From: Vibrio astriarenae
GTDB lineage: Bacteria; Pseudomonadota; Gammaproteobacteria; Enterobacterales; Vibrionaceae
Direction: 5' to 3'
Assembly (NCBI RefSeq): GCF_010587385.1
Contig: NZ_CP047476.1
Location: 1,302,001 to 1,366,000, forward strand
Length of the DNA stretch: 64,000 nt
Shown: piece by piece, positions 9,221 to 19,886 of the stretch
Numbering within the stretch: position 1 is the stretch's first letter
Layout of the letters: every line of letters begins with the position of its first letter
Position numbers and translations under genes: made by a program
Notes under the pieces: model-generated
Told to the model about the DNA's origin: nothing
The model's input: the letters and a program-made list of their open reading frames with translations, nothing else
Databases searched by the model: none

Positions 9221-11279
9221 TTACCTCAACCTCGTAATCGTCTTCGATAAGTTCTTTCACAAACACAGATGGTGAGGTTTTATACATTACCCACACTTTC
9301 TCTTTTGCTCGAGTCAACGCAACGTAGAACAATCGACGCTCTTCTGCATGCGCAAAATCATCATCGCTTTGCACAACAGCACTGTCTAAATGAAGTGTTT
9401 TGACTTTCGCGGGTAGCTGCCCCTCATCCACATTAACCACAAACACATAATCGGCTTCTTTGCCTTTACTGGCATGACAAGTCATGTAACGAATGTCCAG
9501 ATGAGCAAACGACTTTTGCCACGTAGATAAGTGCTCTGGTTGATGGTAGTGATTGCGTCCCAGAATCAACACAGACTTTTTCTTGTTCGTATGGCGATTA
9601 AGTTCATCCAAAGCGTGCTCAATTCGACTCTGAGGAGCGACAAACACACTCGCCTGTTTGGTTTCTTTGGCGCTGTTTAAGGTTTTCTTCAGTTGGATTG
9701 GGTTGGCCTGAATAAAACGATTCGCCACTTCGCCGATTTTCTGGTTAAAACGGTAGGTGGTATCAAGATGATGTATCGTTGAATGGGTAAAACGCTCAGC
9801 GAAACCCGTCGTCAAGTTAACGTCTGAGCCAGTAAACTGATAGATGGATTGCCAATCGTCACCAACGGCAAACAGACGGACTGCATCGACATGTTTGGAA
9901 TGACATAGCGCTTCGATCAATGCCAAGCGCTGGGGTGAAATGTCTTGATATTCATCCACCATAATATGACGCCATTGCGATTTAAATCGCCCTCTGCTGA
10001 CATACTGCGTGGCGCGGCTTATCATCACATTAAAGTCAATCTCGCCCGTCTCCTTAAGGGTTTGTTTCCAAGCTTGATAACACGGCCAAACCAAGGCTAA
10101 TTCACTGTTTAAGCGAGAGTATTCTGGGTGTGACACCAGCAGCTCTTGAATATCTTTCTTATTTTTTGCCATCGCGCCTAACTGAGAAAGTTGCGTATCC
10201 AACCAAGCAATCAACTTCGGGTTTTCAACATTACTCCCAAGCTCGTCATCACCCGCTAGGTAGGCAATTGGCCAGTTAGATAGGTGTTTCTGCCAGCGTT
10301 TGAAGTTGGCTGGTGTCATCCAGTGTTTCTTTAGCCAGTCGATACACCACGCTTGGCGTAGCTTGTCGTCAGTCGCTAGTGGGCTGAGTTTGGGCATTTC
10401 GCCATCGACTTCGCGTAAAATACGCATCCCCAGTTGATGAAAGGTGTTCACTGTCACTGCGTCCGCCGCTAAACCCACTTTGTCTGCCAACCTAGATGAC
10501 ATCTCATCCACCGCATCTCGACCAAAGGCGAGCAATAAAATATCTTCTGCATTGGCAAGATGGCTTTGCAGCAAATAAGCAACGCGCGCAGTCAAAACAC
10601 TCGTCTTACCAGAGCCTGCCCCAGCCAGAACTAAATTGTGATTATCGTTAAGCAGTACCGCATGCTGCTGAGTTTCATTCAGTGGTGAGGATTCAATTTG
10701 TTTAAAGAGCACTTCCCAATTTGGGCGCTCTTTGGCGATCCACGCGTCATTACGTTCGATCACTTGTTGATGTGCTTCTAGTAACCATGAAGAGAGATGT
10801 TCAATGCGCTGGGCTTTGTGGTGTTCAGCTTCTTCCAGAGACATATTCATCTCAGTCAAGTCGCTAACCACCTGCTCACTCCATTTTTTTACCAGTGAAT
10901 GCGGAAGAAATTCAGGCAGATGTTTAAGTCGATGCAACTCTGCTTCCCACTGGGGAAGACAGATATTCAATTGCTCGCACTGTTTATTGTGCCACTCTTG
11001 ATAACACAGCACCGCCTGTTGAGCGAACTTACGACAGCGCTCCCAAGGTAGCCCTTGCACACACCACGCCGTCTGCTGCTCATCTTCTGGGTGAGCATAG
11101 AACACCAGTGAACCCCAGACAAAGCCTCGCTTTACCTCGACATTTCCATTCCAAACATGAAAAGGGATACGCTCTTCGAGCAGGGGGGATGAAATCACCA
11201 ACTCTGTGCCGTCGATCGCGACATGTTGGTATTCATTCTGAGCAAAGAAACGAGCGGTGGAACTAGCACTTAACTGCAT
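9204..11279 (-). CDS. helD: DNA helicase IV (UvrD/Rep family, SF1)
   Basis: The 691-residue protein matches HelD: an N-terminal region (about 1-190, including VKRGFVWGSLVFY) followed by the SF1 core with Walker A AGAGSGKTSVL, DEYQDISPQR (motif II), GDDWQSIYQF (motif III), TTYRFN, CHASKGKEADYV (motif V) and YVALTRAKEKVW (motif VI). It is a 3'-5' DNA helicase implicated in recombination and repair. I chose the ATG at 11279 (MQLSASS) because it gives the expected length; an in-frame ATG at 11309 would add 10 residues, and neither has a clear ribosome site. It is monocistronic and convergent with mgsA. Confidence 0.88.
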   Translation of the reverse strand: MQLSASSTARFFAQNEYQHVAIDGTELVISSPLLEERIPFHVWNGNVEVKRGFVWGSLVFYAHPEDEQQTAWCVQGLPWERCRKFAQQAVLCYQEWHNKQCEQLNICLPQWEAELHRLKHLPEFLPHSLVKKWSEQVVSDLTEMNMSLEEAEHHKAQRIEHLSSWLLEAHQQVIERNDAWIAKERPNWEVLFKQIESSPLNETQQHAVLLNDNHNLVLAGAGSGKTSVLTARVAYLLQSHLANAEDILLLAFGRDAVDEMSSRLADKVGLAADAVTVNTFHQLGMRILREVDGEMPKLSPLATDDKLRQAWCIDWLKKHWMTPANFKRWQKHLSNWPIAYLAGDDELGSNVENPKLIAWLDTQLSQLGAMAKNKKDIQELLVSHPEYSRLNSELALVWPCYQAWKQTLKETGEIDFNVMISRATQYVSRGRFKSQWRHIMVDEYQDISPQRLALIEALCHSKHVDAVRLFAVGDDWQSIYQFTGSDVNLTTGFAERFTHSTIHHLDTTYRFNQKIGEVANRFIQANPIQLKKTLNSAKETKQASVFVAPQSRIEHALDELNRHTNKKKSVLILGRNHYHQPEHLSTWQKSFAHLDIRYMTCHASKGKEADYVFVVNVDEGQLPAKVKTLHLDSAVVQSDDDFAHAEERRLFYVALTRAKEKVWVMYKTSPSVFVKELIEDDYEVEVIESRA

Positions 11280-11446
11280 GACAATGAAAATACTGACTGA
11301 ATGGTACAAATAATAGTCCGAGTATATAACGGACTAATTACACAAACAAAACATCAACGTCAGAGCTGTGTGATTCCTCCACTTTAATTAAGGTCTACTG
11401 TTCAAGTTCAAAGGCTTAATGACTCGTTGATTCAGTCACTAACACC

Positions 11447-11474
11447 TTGAGCTGGCAAGGAGAGTCGGTACAAT
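11447..11474 (+). promoter_or_regulatory. Candidate sigma-70 promoter of yccS
   Basis: TTGAGC (11447-11452) and TACAAT (11469-11474) are 16 nt apart, placing a start point about 27 nt before the GTG start. A 6-bp inverted repeat GAGAGT/ACTCTC (11460-11480) surrounds the -10 element. Confidence 0.45.
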
Positions 11475-11507
11475 ACTCTCAATTTGATGCATAAATATGG
11501 ATAACTT

Positions 11508-13721
11508 GTGCCGTTAACAATCCGCTCTCTGTCACAACAATTTCAACTCTACTGGGCAAATAAAACGTTTAACTACAGTATTCTAATACTGATTACCTTG
11601 CTTGGTGTGGTGATCCCTTGTTGGTATTTCAATCTAAAAACACTGATTATTCCCCTTATTCTTGGCGTGATTGCAGCGGCGTTGTCAGAAAGTGATGACA
11701 GTTTTACTGGCAGGCTTAAAGCCATTCTCCTAACCCTATTTTGTTTTGCTATCGCATCTCTGTCCGTCGAGCTTTTATTTCCCTACCCTCTGTTTTTTGT
11801 GTTGGGGCTAGCACTCTCAAGCTTTGGCTTTATTATGCTGGGCGCCATAGGCCCGAGGTACGCGAGCATCGCCTTTGGTTCAATACTCATTGCTATCTAC
11901 ACGATGCTAGGTGCACAAGAGAGTCCGAACCTTTGGTTTCAACCTACTTGGCTGCTGTGTGGCGCAGCCTGGTATTTCGTCATGTCGATGCTTTGGCAAG
12001 GAATGGCACCGTCACAGCCGATTCAGCAAAGTGCCGCCAATGTTTTCTTTCGCTTGGCTGATTACCTTGATGCAAAGAGCCAGTTATTTCACCCTCTTTC
12101 TAATCTTACACCGCAGCCACACCGCCTTGCTGAAGCCAAATATAATTCAGCCACCGTCGATGCGTTGAACCAATGTAAAAACACTCTGTTATCGCGCTCA
12201 AAGCGCGGGCATATACACAGTAGTCATCGCCGTTTCTTAACCATCTACTTTCTCGCTCAAGATATTCATGAGCGTGTCAGCTCGAGCCATTATCGATATC
12301 AAGAGCTCGCACAAGATTTTCAACGCTCTGATGTGATGTTTCGTTTTAAGTACCTACTTGAAACTCAAGCTAAAGCTTGCCGCGAATTAGCACAGTCTAT
12401 TCAGTTAAATGAAGAGTACCAGCACTCGGGTGATTCAATTGTCGCGCTTGATGAGCTACAAAGTTCTATTCAATATTTGCGTGATACCGATATCCGCAAC
12501 GTCACTGGCGACTCTTCTCGTATTTCGTTGGCTCAACTCGGCTATCTATTTAACAATCTAACGATGGTTGAGAAACTATTTAGCTCGATTAATCAGAACG
12601 ATAGCGTGGCTCAAGAAGATGATCAACTTGACGATACTGACCCGCATACATTGAAAGCAATGTGGCTACGCATCAAAGCAAACTTTAATAAAGATTCTAT
12701 CCTGTTTCGCCACGCTATCCGCCTTTCACTCGCTCTGAGCCTAGGCTACGGTATCATTCAATCGTTAGGCTTGGAGCGTGGATACTGGATCTTGCTGACC
12801 ACCTTGTTTGTCTGCCAGCCCAATTACAGCGCAACTCGCCAAAAGCTCACTTCACGAGTTATAGGCACGATTGCGGGCCTACTCGTAGGTGTACCGTTAC
12901 TCACCGTATTCCCTTCACAAGAGAGTCAGCTCGTGTTTATCGTGTTGAGCGGGTTACTCTTCTTTGCCTTCAGAATCAACAATTACAGTTATGCCACCGG
13001 ATTCATCACACTACTGGTGCTGTTCTGTTTCAACCAACTTGGTGAAGGCTATGCCGTAGTTTTACCGCGTCTGGCGGATACACTCATAGGCTGTGCGTTG
13101 GCCGTCGGCGCAGTCAGTCTCATCTTGCCAGACTGGCAATCGAAGCGTCTGCACCGAGTGATGGCTGATGCCCTAAAAAGCAACAACAGCTATCTTGCGC
13201 AAGTCATTGGTCAGTATCGTATCGGGAAGAAAGATAGCCTCAACTACCGTATTGCTCGTCGACAAGCCCATAACCACGATGCGGCGCTTAACGCTGCAAT
13301 TAACGCGATGCTGGTTGAACCAGGACGTTATAGAGGGGCCGTTGAGGAGAGTTTTCGTTTTCTCACATTAAACCATGCGCTACTGAGCTATATCTCAGCG
13401 ATGGGAGCCCATCGCAGCAGAATAGATGACGAGTCAACCCATCAACTGATCTTGGAAGCACACCGCTTTATCCATCAGCAGCTAGAGAGCCTGTACTTGA
13501 AGCTAAGTGGCAGTAATACGGATACTCACGAGCAGCCATCTTACGATAGCGCGATTGAAAAGCGACTTTCTGAGTGGCGAGAAGAAGATGAGAACTCGGT
13601 GAAAATGATACTGCAGCAACTGCATTTGATTTATCGCATGATGCCTGAGATGCAGTCTTTAGCCAGCAAGTTTTCAGCCAGGCTTGAGCCCATTAATAAA
13701 ACAGATCAGCCATTGAACTAA
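11508..13721 (+). CDS. yccS: YccS/YhfK family inner-membrane protein (FUSC-type)
   Basis: This is a 737-residue protein with an N-terminal group of membrane segments (about residues 25-170), a long soluble middle region (about 175-400) and a second group of membrane segments (about 400-545) with RGYWILLTTLFVCQPNYSATRQKL. This duplicated arrangement is typical of the YccS/FUSC family, related to aromatic-acid exporters such as AaeB; the substrate is not known. The start is a GTG at 11508, with a weak TGGA 6 nt upstream; a nearby ATG at 11497 is out of frame. It is a single gene with its own promoter-like sequence and a terminator overlapping the end of luxQ. Confidence 0.85.
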   Translation: MPLTIRSLSQQFQLYWANKTFNYSILILITLLGVVIPCWYFNLKTLIIPLILGVIAAALSESDDSFTGRLKAILLTLFCFAIASLSVELLFPYPLFFVLGLALSSFGFIMLGAIGPRYASIAFGSILIAIYTMLGAQESPNLWFQPTWLLCGAAWYFVMSMLWQGMAPSQPIQQSAANVFFRLADYLDAKSQLFHPLSNLTPQPHRLAEAKYNSATVDALNQCKNTLLSRSKRGHIHSSHRRFLTIYFLAQDIHERVSSSHYRYQELAQDFQRSDVMFRFKYLLETQAKACRELAQSIQLNEEYQHSGDSIVALDELQSSIQYLRDTDIRNVTGDSSRISLAQLGYLFNNLTMVEKLFSSINQNDSVAQEDDQLDDTDPHTLKAMWLRIKANFNKDSILFRHAIRLSLALSLGYGIIQSLGLERGYWILLTTLFVCQPNYSATRQKLTSRVIGTIAGLLVGVPLLTVFPSQESQLVFIVLSGLLFFAFRINNYSYATGFITLLVLFCFNQLGEGYAVVLPRLADTLIGCALAVGAVSLILPDWQSKRLHRVMADALKSNNSYLAQVIGQYRIGKKDSLNYRIARRQAHNHDAALNAAINAMLVEPGRYRGAVEESFRFLTLNHALLSYISAMGAHRSRIDDESTHQLILEAHRFIHQQLESLYLKLSGSNTDTHEQPSYDSAIEKRLSEWREEDENSVKMILQQLHLIYRMMPEMQSLASKFSARLEPINKTDQPLN

Positions 13722-13731
13722 CCGTTACACA

Positions 13732-13766
13732 GAGTAAGCTCTATGGTTTCGAGCTTACTCCTTTTG
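13732..13766 (+). terminator. yccS terminator overlapping the luxQ stop
   Basis: A 10-bp perfect stem GAGTAAGCTC/GAGCTTACTC (13732-13760, 9-nt loop) is followed by CTTTTG. The right arm contains the luxQ stop codon. There is no U-tract leftward, so luxQ is not clearly terminated here. Confidence 0.75.
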
Positions 13767-16319
13767 TTGATGAAAGTTCTGTTTAAATAACTTCAGCGCA
13801 TCAATCAGGGCTCTCTCTTTCAATGGTTTTAGCAATACATAGTTTGCGCCAGCGACCATAAACGCATTGCGCGTCTCATCTAATCCATCTGCGGTACAAG
13901 CAAAGATTGGCGTTTCGTTGTTCAGCTCTTGGCGAATATAGCGTGTTGCCTCGATACCATTCATCTCGGGCAGTTGATTATCCATCAATACCAGGTCAAA
14001 TGACTGTGATCTCATCGCATCAATCGCTTTAATCCCATCAACGACCCACTCTACCTTCATGCCAAACTTTTCACAAAAAGCTTGTGCGATAAACGCATTG
14101 GTGTTGTTGTCCTCCACCAATAACACGCGAACTTTTCCATCAAAGAAGATCTGTGAGTGGGGTAGATGAGGCAGTGCCATCGTATTCTCAGCGCGGCTTT
14201 GTGCTTTGATCGGCAGTGTTAACGTAAAGGTTGTACCCTTACCGACTTCGCTCTCAACACGCATTTTCCCGCCAAGAAGTTCAACTAGACTATTAACAAT
14301 CGCTAGCCCTAAACCACTGCCGCCATGCTGCCGTTTTAGAGAGGATTCCAACTGCACAAAAGGTTCAAAAATTTTGCCTAGCTCACCGTCATCAACACCA
14401 ATCCCCGTATCAGTAACCTCAATCGTCATCTTATCTGTGCTAAGGACCTGAACAAGAACATTCACTCCACCTTTGTCGGTAAACTTCACCGCGTTACTCA
14501 CAAGGTTAAAGAGAATCTGATTTAGACGGACTTGGTCTGTCACTATCATCAAATCTGGCGCGGCATTCATGCGCACTCTGAGCTGAATCCCTTTTTCCTC
14601 ACACAGTGGGGTATAAATCTGTTCAACCGCTCTACAACTCTCGAGTAATTTAAATAGTGTCGGCTGGATACTAAATTGACCTTGCTCGATTTTTGAAAAA
14701 TCGAGAATGTCGTTCAGTACCGCTAGCAAGTGCTCACCACTTTGGCATAAGATATCGACATACTTTTGATGCTGTTCTTTTGACAAGCCATATTGAAGCA
14801 GTTGGGAGACGCCAATAATACCGTTGAGTGGCGTTCTTAGCTCGTGGCTCATTTTCGCAAGGAAGTCAGCCCGTACCCGAGCACTCTCTTCCGCCGCTTC
14901 TTTTGCGAGCTGGGTTTGTCGCTCGGCTTCAATGAGTGACGATATATTCTGAGCTTGAGCGATAATCTGTTGCTGGCCGTTTTCAATAAAGATCGACGAG
15001 ATATTCCAACGATAGGTATCTTTGCCAATAGACGTGTTAACGCCAATCACCGTTTCGCCTTCTACGACCTGCAACACATGAGGCAGTAGAACCTCGATCA
15101 GTTGAGCATAAGATGCCGTGCCTTCGATATCACTACCAAACTGGTGCTTGGCGACAGGGTTCATACTCACTACCTGACCATTCGCGTTCCAAACGATACT
15201 TGGTGACAATGAAAAGTTAAATAGGTCTTCAAACAACTTTTCTTGCTCATTCAAGCGCGCAAAGGCATTTTCTATGACGTTACCAAGACGATCGAACTCA
15301 ATAATGGCAGAGCCCTCATAGCGCTTGACCACACGATGCTCGACAATATCACTGGTGTAGTTCATCAACAGGTCAAGTTCTCTTGCCACTTTCTTCTTCA
15401 ACCAGTAGCGTCCCCAAAAGAGTATGCCAAGCAAAATGCCGAACAGGGCTATAGCGGTAATAAAATGGCTTCGAACTAATAGCGTTGCCGCAGGGGAGTT
15501 TCGGATAGTGAAGACACTCAAAAAAGTTGGCGTATCATTCAAGACAAGATCGGTTTTATTGACCGATATACTGCCATTGAGGCTGTATTGATTTTGAGCA
15601 TCAGCATGACTAAGCAAAATATCGAGCTGATCATACTCCGGCTTTTTGTTGAAACTTGACGCGATAACCGTTGAGCCCACTGCTAACATCACATCCTGTG
15701 AGTTGCTGCCATCACGCAACATGACCATTAAAGAGAGGTTGTTGTTAAGCACCAAGCCAATGTTCAACATGGCGACAAGCTCTCCAGATCGTGTATCCAC
15801 GATTGGAGAGCGGCGCATCAAGATATAGCGAGTACCAAGTTGAGAGGGCGTCTGTGCCAAATACCAATGCTTGGTCTGTCCGAGGCGTTGAGTCAAATTA
15901 AGCAATGAGCGGTCAGAGATACCGTAAAAGCCGTGGTTGGTATCATCCCAATAAACATCGTTCCCACGAGTGATGACCCTGATATCGGGAATCAAGTTCG
16001 AATCTATATTATCGAGGCCTGCGAAAAGGCGGTCGATGTCGGTACGCTGATCATCTCGTATTGCTTTCACCAGAGAATCACTACGGCCAATGGTATCTTG
16101 CTGAATTTCAAGTGCATCCAGGCGAAAATTAAACAGCCCCTGAATGAGTGTCGACGTCTGCATGTGAGCCCTGGATGCTTCACGACTAATGACCTCATTT
16201 GAAACATAGTAATTTTGAAACAGGATCAAACATGCAAATACCGAGATCAACACAAAGACCGACTGAGTGATCAGTGTGGTAAAGGGTCGACGTCGCTTAC
16301 GCGGATTAAACATACTCAT
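13755..16319 (-). CDS. luxQ: AI-2 hybrid sensor kinase/phosphatase LuxQ
   Basis: The 854-residue protein has two membrane segments (about 15-37 and 285-305) around a periplasmic sensor domain, then a PAS-like region (about 365-470), HisKA with H492 in MSHELRTPLNG, ATPase (N609 region, TDTGIGV, GGSGLGLAI) and a C-terminal receiver with D780 (LVLMDNQLP). There is no HPt domain, as expected because LuxU acts in trans. LuxQ forms a complex with LuxP; AI-2 binding switches it from kinase to phosphatase in the LuxU-LuxO quorum-sensing relay. It starts 16 nt after the luxP stop, with GAGG upstream, so the two form one operon. luxU and luxO are not in the window. Confidence 0.93.
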   Translation of the reverse strand: MSMFNPRKRRRPFTTLITQSVFVLISVFACLILFQNYYVSNEVISREASRAHMQTSTLIQGLFNFRLDALEIQQDTIGRSDSLVKAIRDDQRTDIDRLFAGLDNIDSNLIPDIRVITRGNDVYWDDTNHGFYGISDRSLLNLTQRLGQTKHWYLAQTPSQLGTRYILMRRSPIVDTRSGELVAMLNIGLVLNNNLSLMVMLRDGSNSQDVMLAVGSTVIASSFNKKPEYDQLDILLSHADAQNQYSLNGSISVNKTDLVLNDTPTFLSVFTIRNSPAATLLVRSHFITAIALFGILLGILFWGRYWLKKKVARELDLLMNYTSDIVEHRVVKRYEGSAIIEFDRLGNVIENAFARLNEQEKLFEDLFNFSLSPSIVWNANGQVVSMNPVAKHQFGSDIEGTASYAQLIEVLLPHVLQVVEGETVIGVNTSIGKDTYRWNISSIFIENGQQQIIAQAQNISSLIEAERQTQLAKEAAEESARVRADFLAKMSHELRTPLNGIIGVSQLLQYGLSKEQHQKYVDILCQSGEHLLAVLNDILDFSKIEQGQFSIQPTLFKLLESCRAVEQIYTPLCEEKGIQLRVRMNAAPDLMIVTDQVRLNQILFNLVSNAVKFTDKGGVNVLVQVLSTDKMTIEVTDTGIGVDDGELGKIFEPFVQLESSLKRQHGGSGLGLAIVNSLVELLGGKMRVESEVGKGTTFTLTLPIKAQSRAENTMALPHLPHSQIFFDGKVRVLLVEDNNTNAFIAQAFCEKFGMKVEWVVDGIKAIDAMRSQSFDLVLMDNQLPEMNGIEATRYIRQELNNETPIFACTADGLDETRNAFMVAGANYVLLKPLKERALIDALKLFKQNFHQQKE

Positions 16320-16335
16320 TCGAGCGTCGCCTCAC

Positions 16336-17457
<1,122 letters not shown>

Positions 17458-17508
17458 TTATATTTCGTTCGACTTCAATCGCAGAGAGCGGAGTGAAAAC
17501 CCAATATC

Positions 17509-17811
17509 TTACTCTAGATTGTTGAGTTGCCATTCCCCCAAGATTAAAGCTTCTTTGCGCGACTTAGACAGCTGCTTGATTTTGTATTCCCACTTTTGAG
17601 CTTCGCTACGTGAATAGCCAACCTGCACCGACCACTCTAGTAATAAAGGGGCTTTTCCTTTCAAGGCTTTCGCTCCTTTGCCGCTGCAGTGCTGTGCAAA
17701 GCGTCGTGAGATGTCTGTGGTTACTCCACAGTATAGAGTATTATTTTTTGTCCGAATCAGATAAACAAACCAAGGGGACTTCCCTTGGTTTGCTTGTTGA
17801 GAACTAACCAA
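17509..17811 (-). CDS. GIY-YIG nuclease-fold protein (UPF0213/YhbQ-like)
   Basis: This small 100-residue protein starts its domain with WFVYLIRTKNNTLYCGVTTD, the V-Y-L ... Y-C-G form of the GIY-YIG motif, followed by a conserved arginine and a helix with EAQKWEYKIKQLSKSRKEAL. UPF0213 proteins are predicted nucleases with no settled role. The best start is a TTG at 17811; it overlaps the yceH stop by 8 nt and has GGAA about 8 nt upstream inside yceH, suggesting translational coupling. No ATG fits the domain start. It is the last gene of the unit 18455 / yceH / this gene. Confidence 0.82.
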   Translation of the reverse strand: MVSSQQANQGKSPWFVYLIRTKNNTLYCGVTTDISRRFAQHCSGKGAKALKGKAPLLLEWSVQVGYSRSEAQKWEYKIKQLSKSRKEALILGEWQLNNLE

Positions 17812-18439
17812 GCTGAGATTCCAAATCTACGATCTTAGCTTTTAGCTCTGCCACTTCCTGCTCCAACTCCGCAATTCGAGCATCTTTAGCGTTGGTTGGC
17901 ACAGCCGTCTCTAACTCCGAAATATCAACTTCACCACAGAACAAATGCTGATAGCGAGACTCACGCTTACCCGCTTCTCTTGGAAGCTTAACCACGAGAG
18001 GACCACCTTCGCGCTCTGCCATATTCGTTAGAACTTGTTCAACTTCTTTTACATCAGAGAACTCACACAGACGACTGGTGCGAGTGCGTAGCTCTCCTGG
18101 AGTCTGAGCGCCGCGAAGTAACATGCAGCAAGCGATGCCTTTTTCCTGCTTTGTTAAGTGAAAATCGCCAAATTCTGTGTTGCAAAAACGATGCTGGAAC
18201 TTATTCGCACGACTATTGAATCCACTTTCATCGCTAACCAGTCGCTTTGCAATCAAGCCCTCGACTGCGATCTTGATTTCATCCGATGTCAAAGACATAA
18301 CAGGCTCGCGATTACTTTTCTGATTACAGGCTGACGTAAGGCTGTTGAGCGTTAGAGGATAATAGTCTGGTGTCGTGACTTCTTTTTCAATCAGACAGCC
18401 AATAATACGGGCTTCAATAGGCGAGAGAACGATTGTCAT
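17804..18439 (-). CDS. yceH: YceH family protein (DUF480/UPF0502)
   Basis: This 211-residue protein belongs to the YceH/DUF480 family: two winged-helix-like repeats with LSPIEARIIGCLIEKEVTTPDYYPLTLNSL and TKQEKGIACCMLLRGAQTPGELRTR, then a short C-terminal coiled coil (about 183-211, ELEQEVAELKAKIVDLESQ). Function is unknown; the fold suggests DNA or protein binding. AAAGGA lies 8 nt before the ATG. It follows a small conserved gene by 15 nt and overlaps the next by 8 nt, so the three are likely co-transcribed. Confidence 0.9.
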   Translation of the reverse strand: MTIVLSPIEARIIGCLIEKEVTTPDYYPLTLNSLTSACNQKSNREPVMSLTSDEIKIAVEGLIAKRLVSDESGFNSRANKFQHRFCNTEFGDFHLTKQEKGIACCMLLRGAQTPGELRTRTSRLCEFSDVKEVEQVLTNMAEREGGPLVVKLPREAGKRESRYQHLFCGEVDISELETAVPTNAKDARIAELEQEVAELKAKIVDLESQLG

Positions 18440-18454
18440 TGTAGTTATCCTTTT

Positions 18455-18676
18455 CTAATGTTCTGGGTAGAGATTGAGTGGGCGCATGTTACCCTTTTCA
18501 TCAACCATCATGATACGAGAGCGCTGCAGTTCTACCTCTGTCGCTTCAACCCACTTTCGAGCGCCCTGATAAGACTTTCGCAACTTCAAAGCTTCTGGTG
18601 GGGTTTGCGGTTTAACAGGCTCTGATTGATGAGCAACATAGCCAATTTCTTGGTTAAGCTGTTTGATAGAATTCAT
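18455..18676 (-). CDS. Small conserved protein of unknown function
   Basis: This 73-residue soluble protein (MNSIKQLNQEIGYVAHQSEP...) is rich in charged residues and has no membrane segment or motif that I recognise. It is supported as a gene mainly by its position 15 nt before yceH on the same strand. No good ribosome site precedes the ATG at 18676. It may be a regulatory or accessory peptide, but nothing in the sequence says which. Confidence 0.55.
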   Translation of the reverse strand: MNSIKQLNQEIGYVAHQSEPVKPQTPPEALKLRKSYQGARKWVEATEVELQRSRIMMVDEKGNMRPLNLYPEH

Positions 18677-18779
18677 TTGTTATAGACATAGTGCCGTTTC
18701 ATTTCCTCCATCATAGCTATAGATAGGGAGAGGAACAATGTTGCGTAATTGTAGTTGGACATTTTATCGGCACTCAAAA

Positions 18780-18807
18780 CGAAAAAACGCATGCCTGAGC
18801 ATGCGTT
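18780..18807 (-). terminator. Terminator of the AstE/AspA-like gene
   Basis: On the minus strand a 9-bp stem AACGCATGC/GCATGCGTT with a 4-nt loop (plus 18786-18807) is followed by TTTTTTCGTTTT. It lies 14 nt after the hydrolase stop. Confidence 0.85.
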
Positions 18808-18820
18808 TATCGAGTTTTTG

Positions 18821-19822
18821 CTAGTCAGAGAGCAACCTAACCACCAGCGCACCGGGTTCGCGCATTGAGTCCACATTGAAACTCAGCACTTTACCGTCAT
18901 TTGGCGCACAATAGGTTTCAACCAGTTGACCAAATGCATCGTATTGTAACGCAACGATATCGCCTGAGCTGACATCACTCAATAGCTCCACTTGCGGCAA
19001 TACAAAGCCACCCTGTTTAGCGCGAATACTGGTAATGGTTTTACCTTCGCGACATTCAAACGGAGGCTGTGTCGGTTCTCCATCCAGTAAACCGATGTAT
19101 TTGAGGATGTTCTCCATTCCTTCTACTGAACGGTCTATGAGGGCTTGCTGAGTGACTTTACCCATACCGACTTCCACTGTGATACTTGGCACTAGGCTTC
19201 GATTCCATAGAGTTTCCAAAACACCATCATCGCCGGGATCATCAAGAATACAATCTGGGTTCATCAGACGAGCCATTTGCAGGGCTTCAGGTAAACGATA
19301 ATCTGCAAAGACATAAAGTGGGTAAACCGCACCGCTGGTTTGAGTGTGCAGATCGATAGCACAGTCAGCATTGGGCTTCAGCAGCTTGCACCAAACCGCA
19401 TCAATAAAGCGATTAGCCGCATCGCCATTCGCATTGCCTGGGAAAAAACGGTTTAGGTTACTTGGAGAGGCATCAGGGTCAGAACTATGAAAATCACGAC
19501 TATGATTGAGCATACCCGGCAGGTTTATCATTGATACAATGGTAATGGTACCTTTAACTTCAACGTTACCCAACGAACGGATAAGCTGTTGAGCAGAAAG
19601 TACACCATTGAGCTCGTCGCCATGTACCCCCGCGGTCACCATGACTCTTGGTCCCTCTTGAGCGCCTTTAAATACAGTAACAGGCAGCAGGTAAGGTTGT
19701 GCGATAGCATTAGAGCCCGCCTGGAACCAAAATTGATGAGAGCCGATTGGAAGGTCAAGAACATTCAACTGCTCAATAACCGATTTACCTTGAACAATAT
19801 CGCCTGAGCGAACCGTCGCCAT
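18821..19822 (-). CDS. Succinylglutamate desuccinylase/aspartoacylase-type zinc hydrolase
   Basis: This 333-residue protein belongs to the M14-like AstE/AspA family. Visible zinc ligands are His and Glu in AGVHGDELNG (about residues 66-71) and the His in CAIDLHTQTSG; a catalytic Glu follows in ITVEVGMG. These enzymes hydrolyse N-acylated amino acids or related amides. The exact substrate cannot be read from the sequence. It follows a YfcC-type permease on the same strand, which suggests uptake and then cleavage of an acyl amino acid or peptide. A terminator-like hairpin stands between the two genes, and the hydrolase ribosome site (TTGGAG) lies directly after it. Confidence 0.8.
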   Translation of the reverse strand: MATVRSGDIVQGKSVIEQLNVLDLPIGSHQFWFQAGSNAIAQPYLLPVTVFKGAQEGPRVMVTAGVHGDELNGVLSAQQLIRSLGNVEVKGTITIVSMINLPGMLNHSRDFHSSDPDASPSNLNRFFPGNANGDAANRFIDAVWCKLLKPNADCAIDLHTQTSGAVYPLYVFADYRLPEALQMARLMNPDCILDDPGDDGVLETLWNRSLVPSITVEVGMGKVTQQALIDRSVEGMENILKYIGLLDGEPTQPPFECREGKTITSIRAKQGGFVLPQVELLSDVSSGDIVALQYDAFGQLVETYCAPNDGKVLSFNVDSMREPGALVVRLLSD

Positions 19823-19837
19823 AGTTGTATTTCTCCA

Positions 19838-19863
19838 ATAAAAAGGGCGAGATAACTCGCCCT
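19838..19863 (-). terminator. Intercistronic terminator/attenuator between permease and hydrolase
   Basis: On the minus strand an 8-bp perfect GC-rich stem AGGGCGAG/CTCGCCCT (plus 19844-19863, loop TTAT) is followed by TTTTTATT. It ends 16 nt before the hydrolase ATG and just before its TTGGAG ribosome site, so only read-through, or an unseen promoter, would reach the hydrolase. Confidence 0.8.
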
Positions 19864-19886
19864 AAAATGAATGTGGTTTGAAAGGC

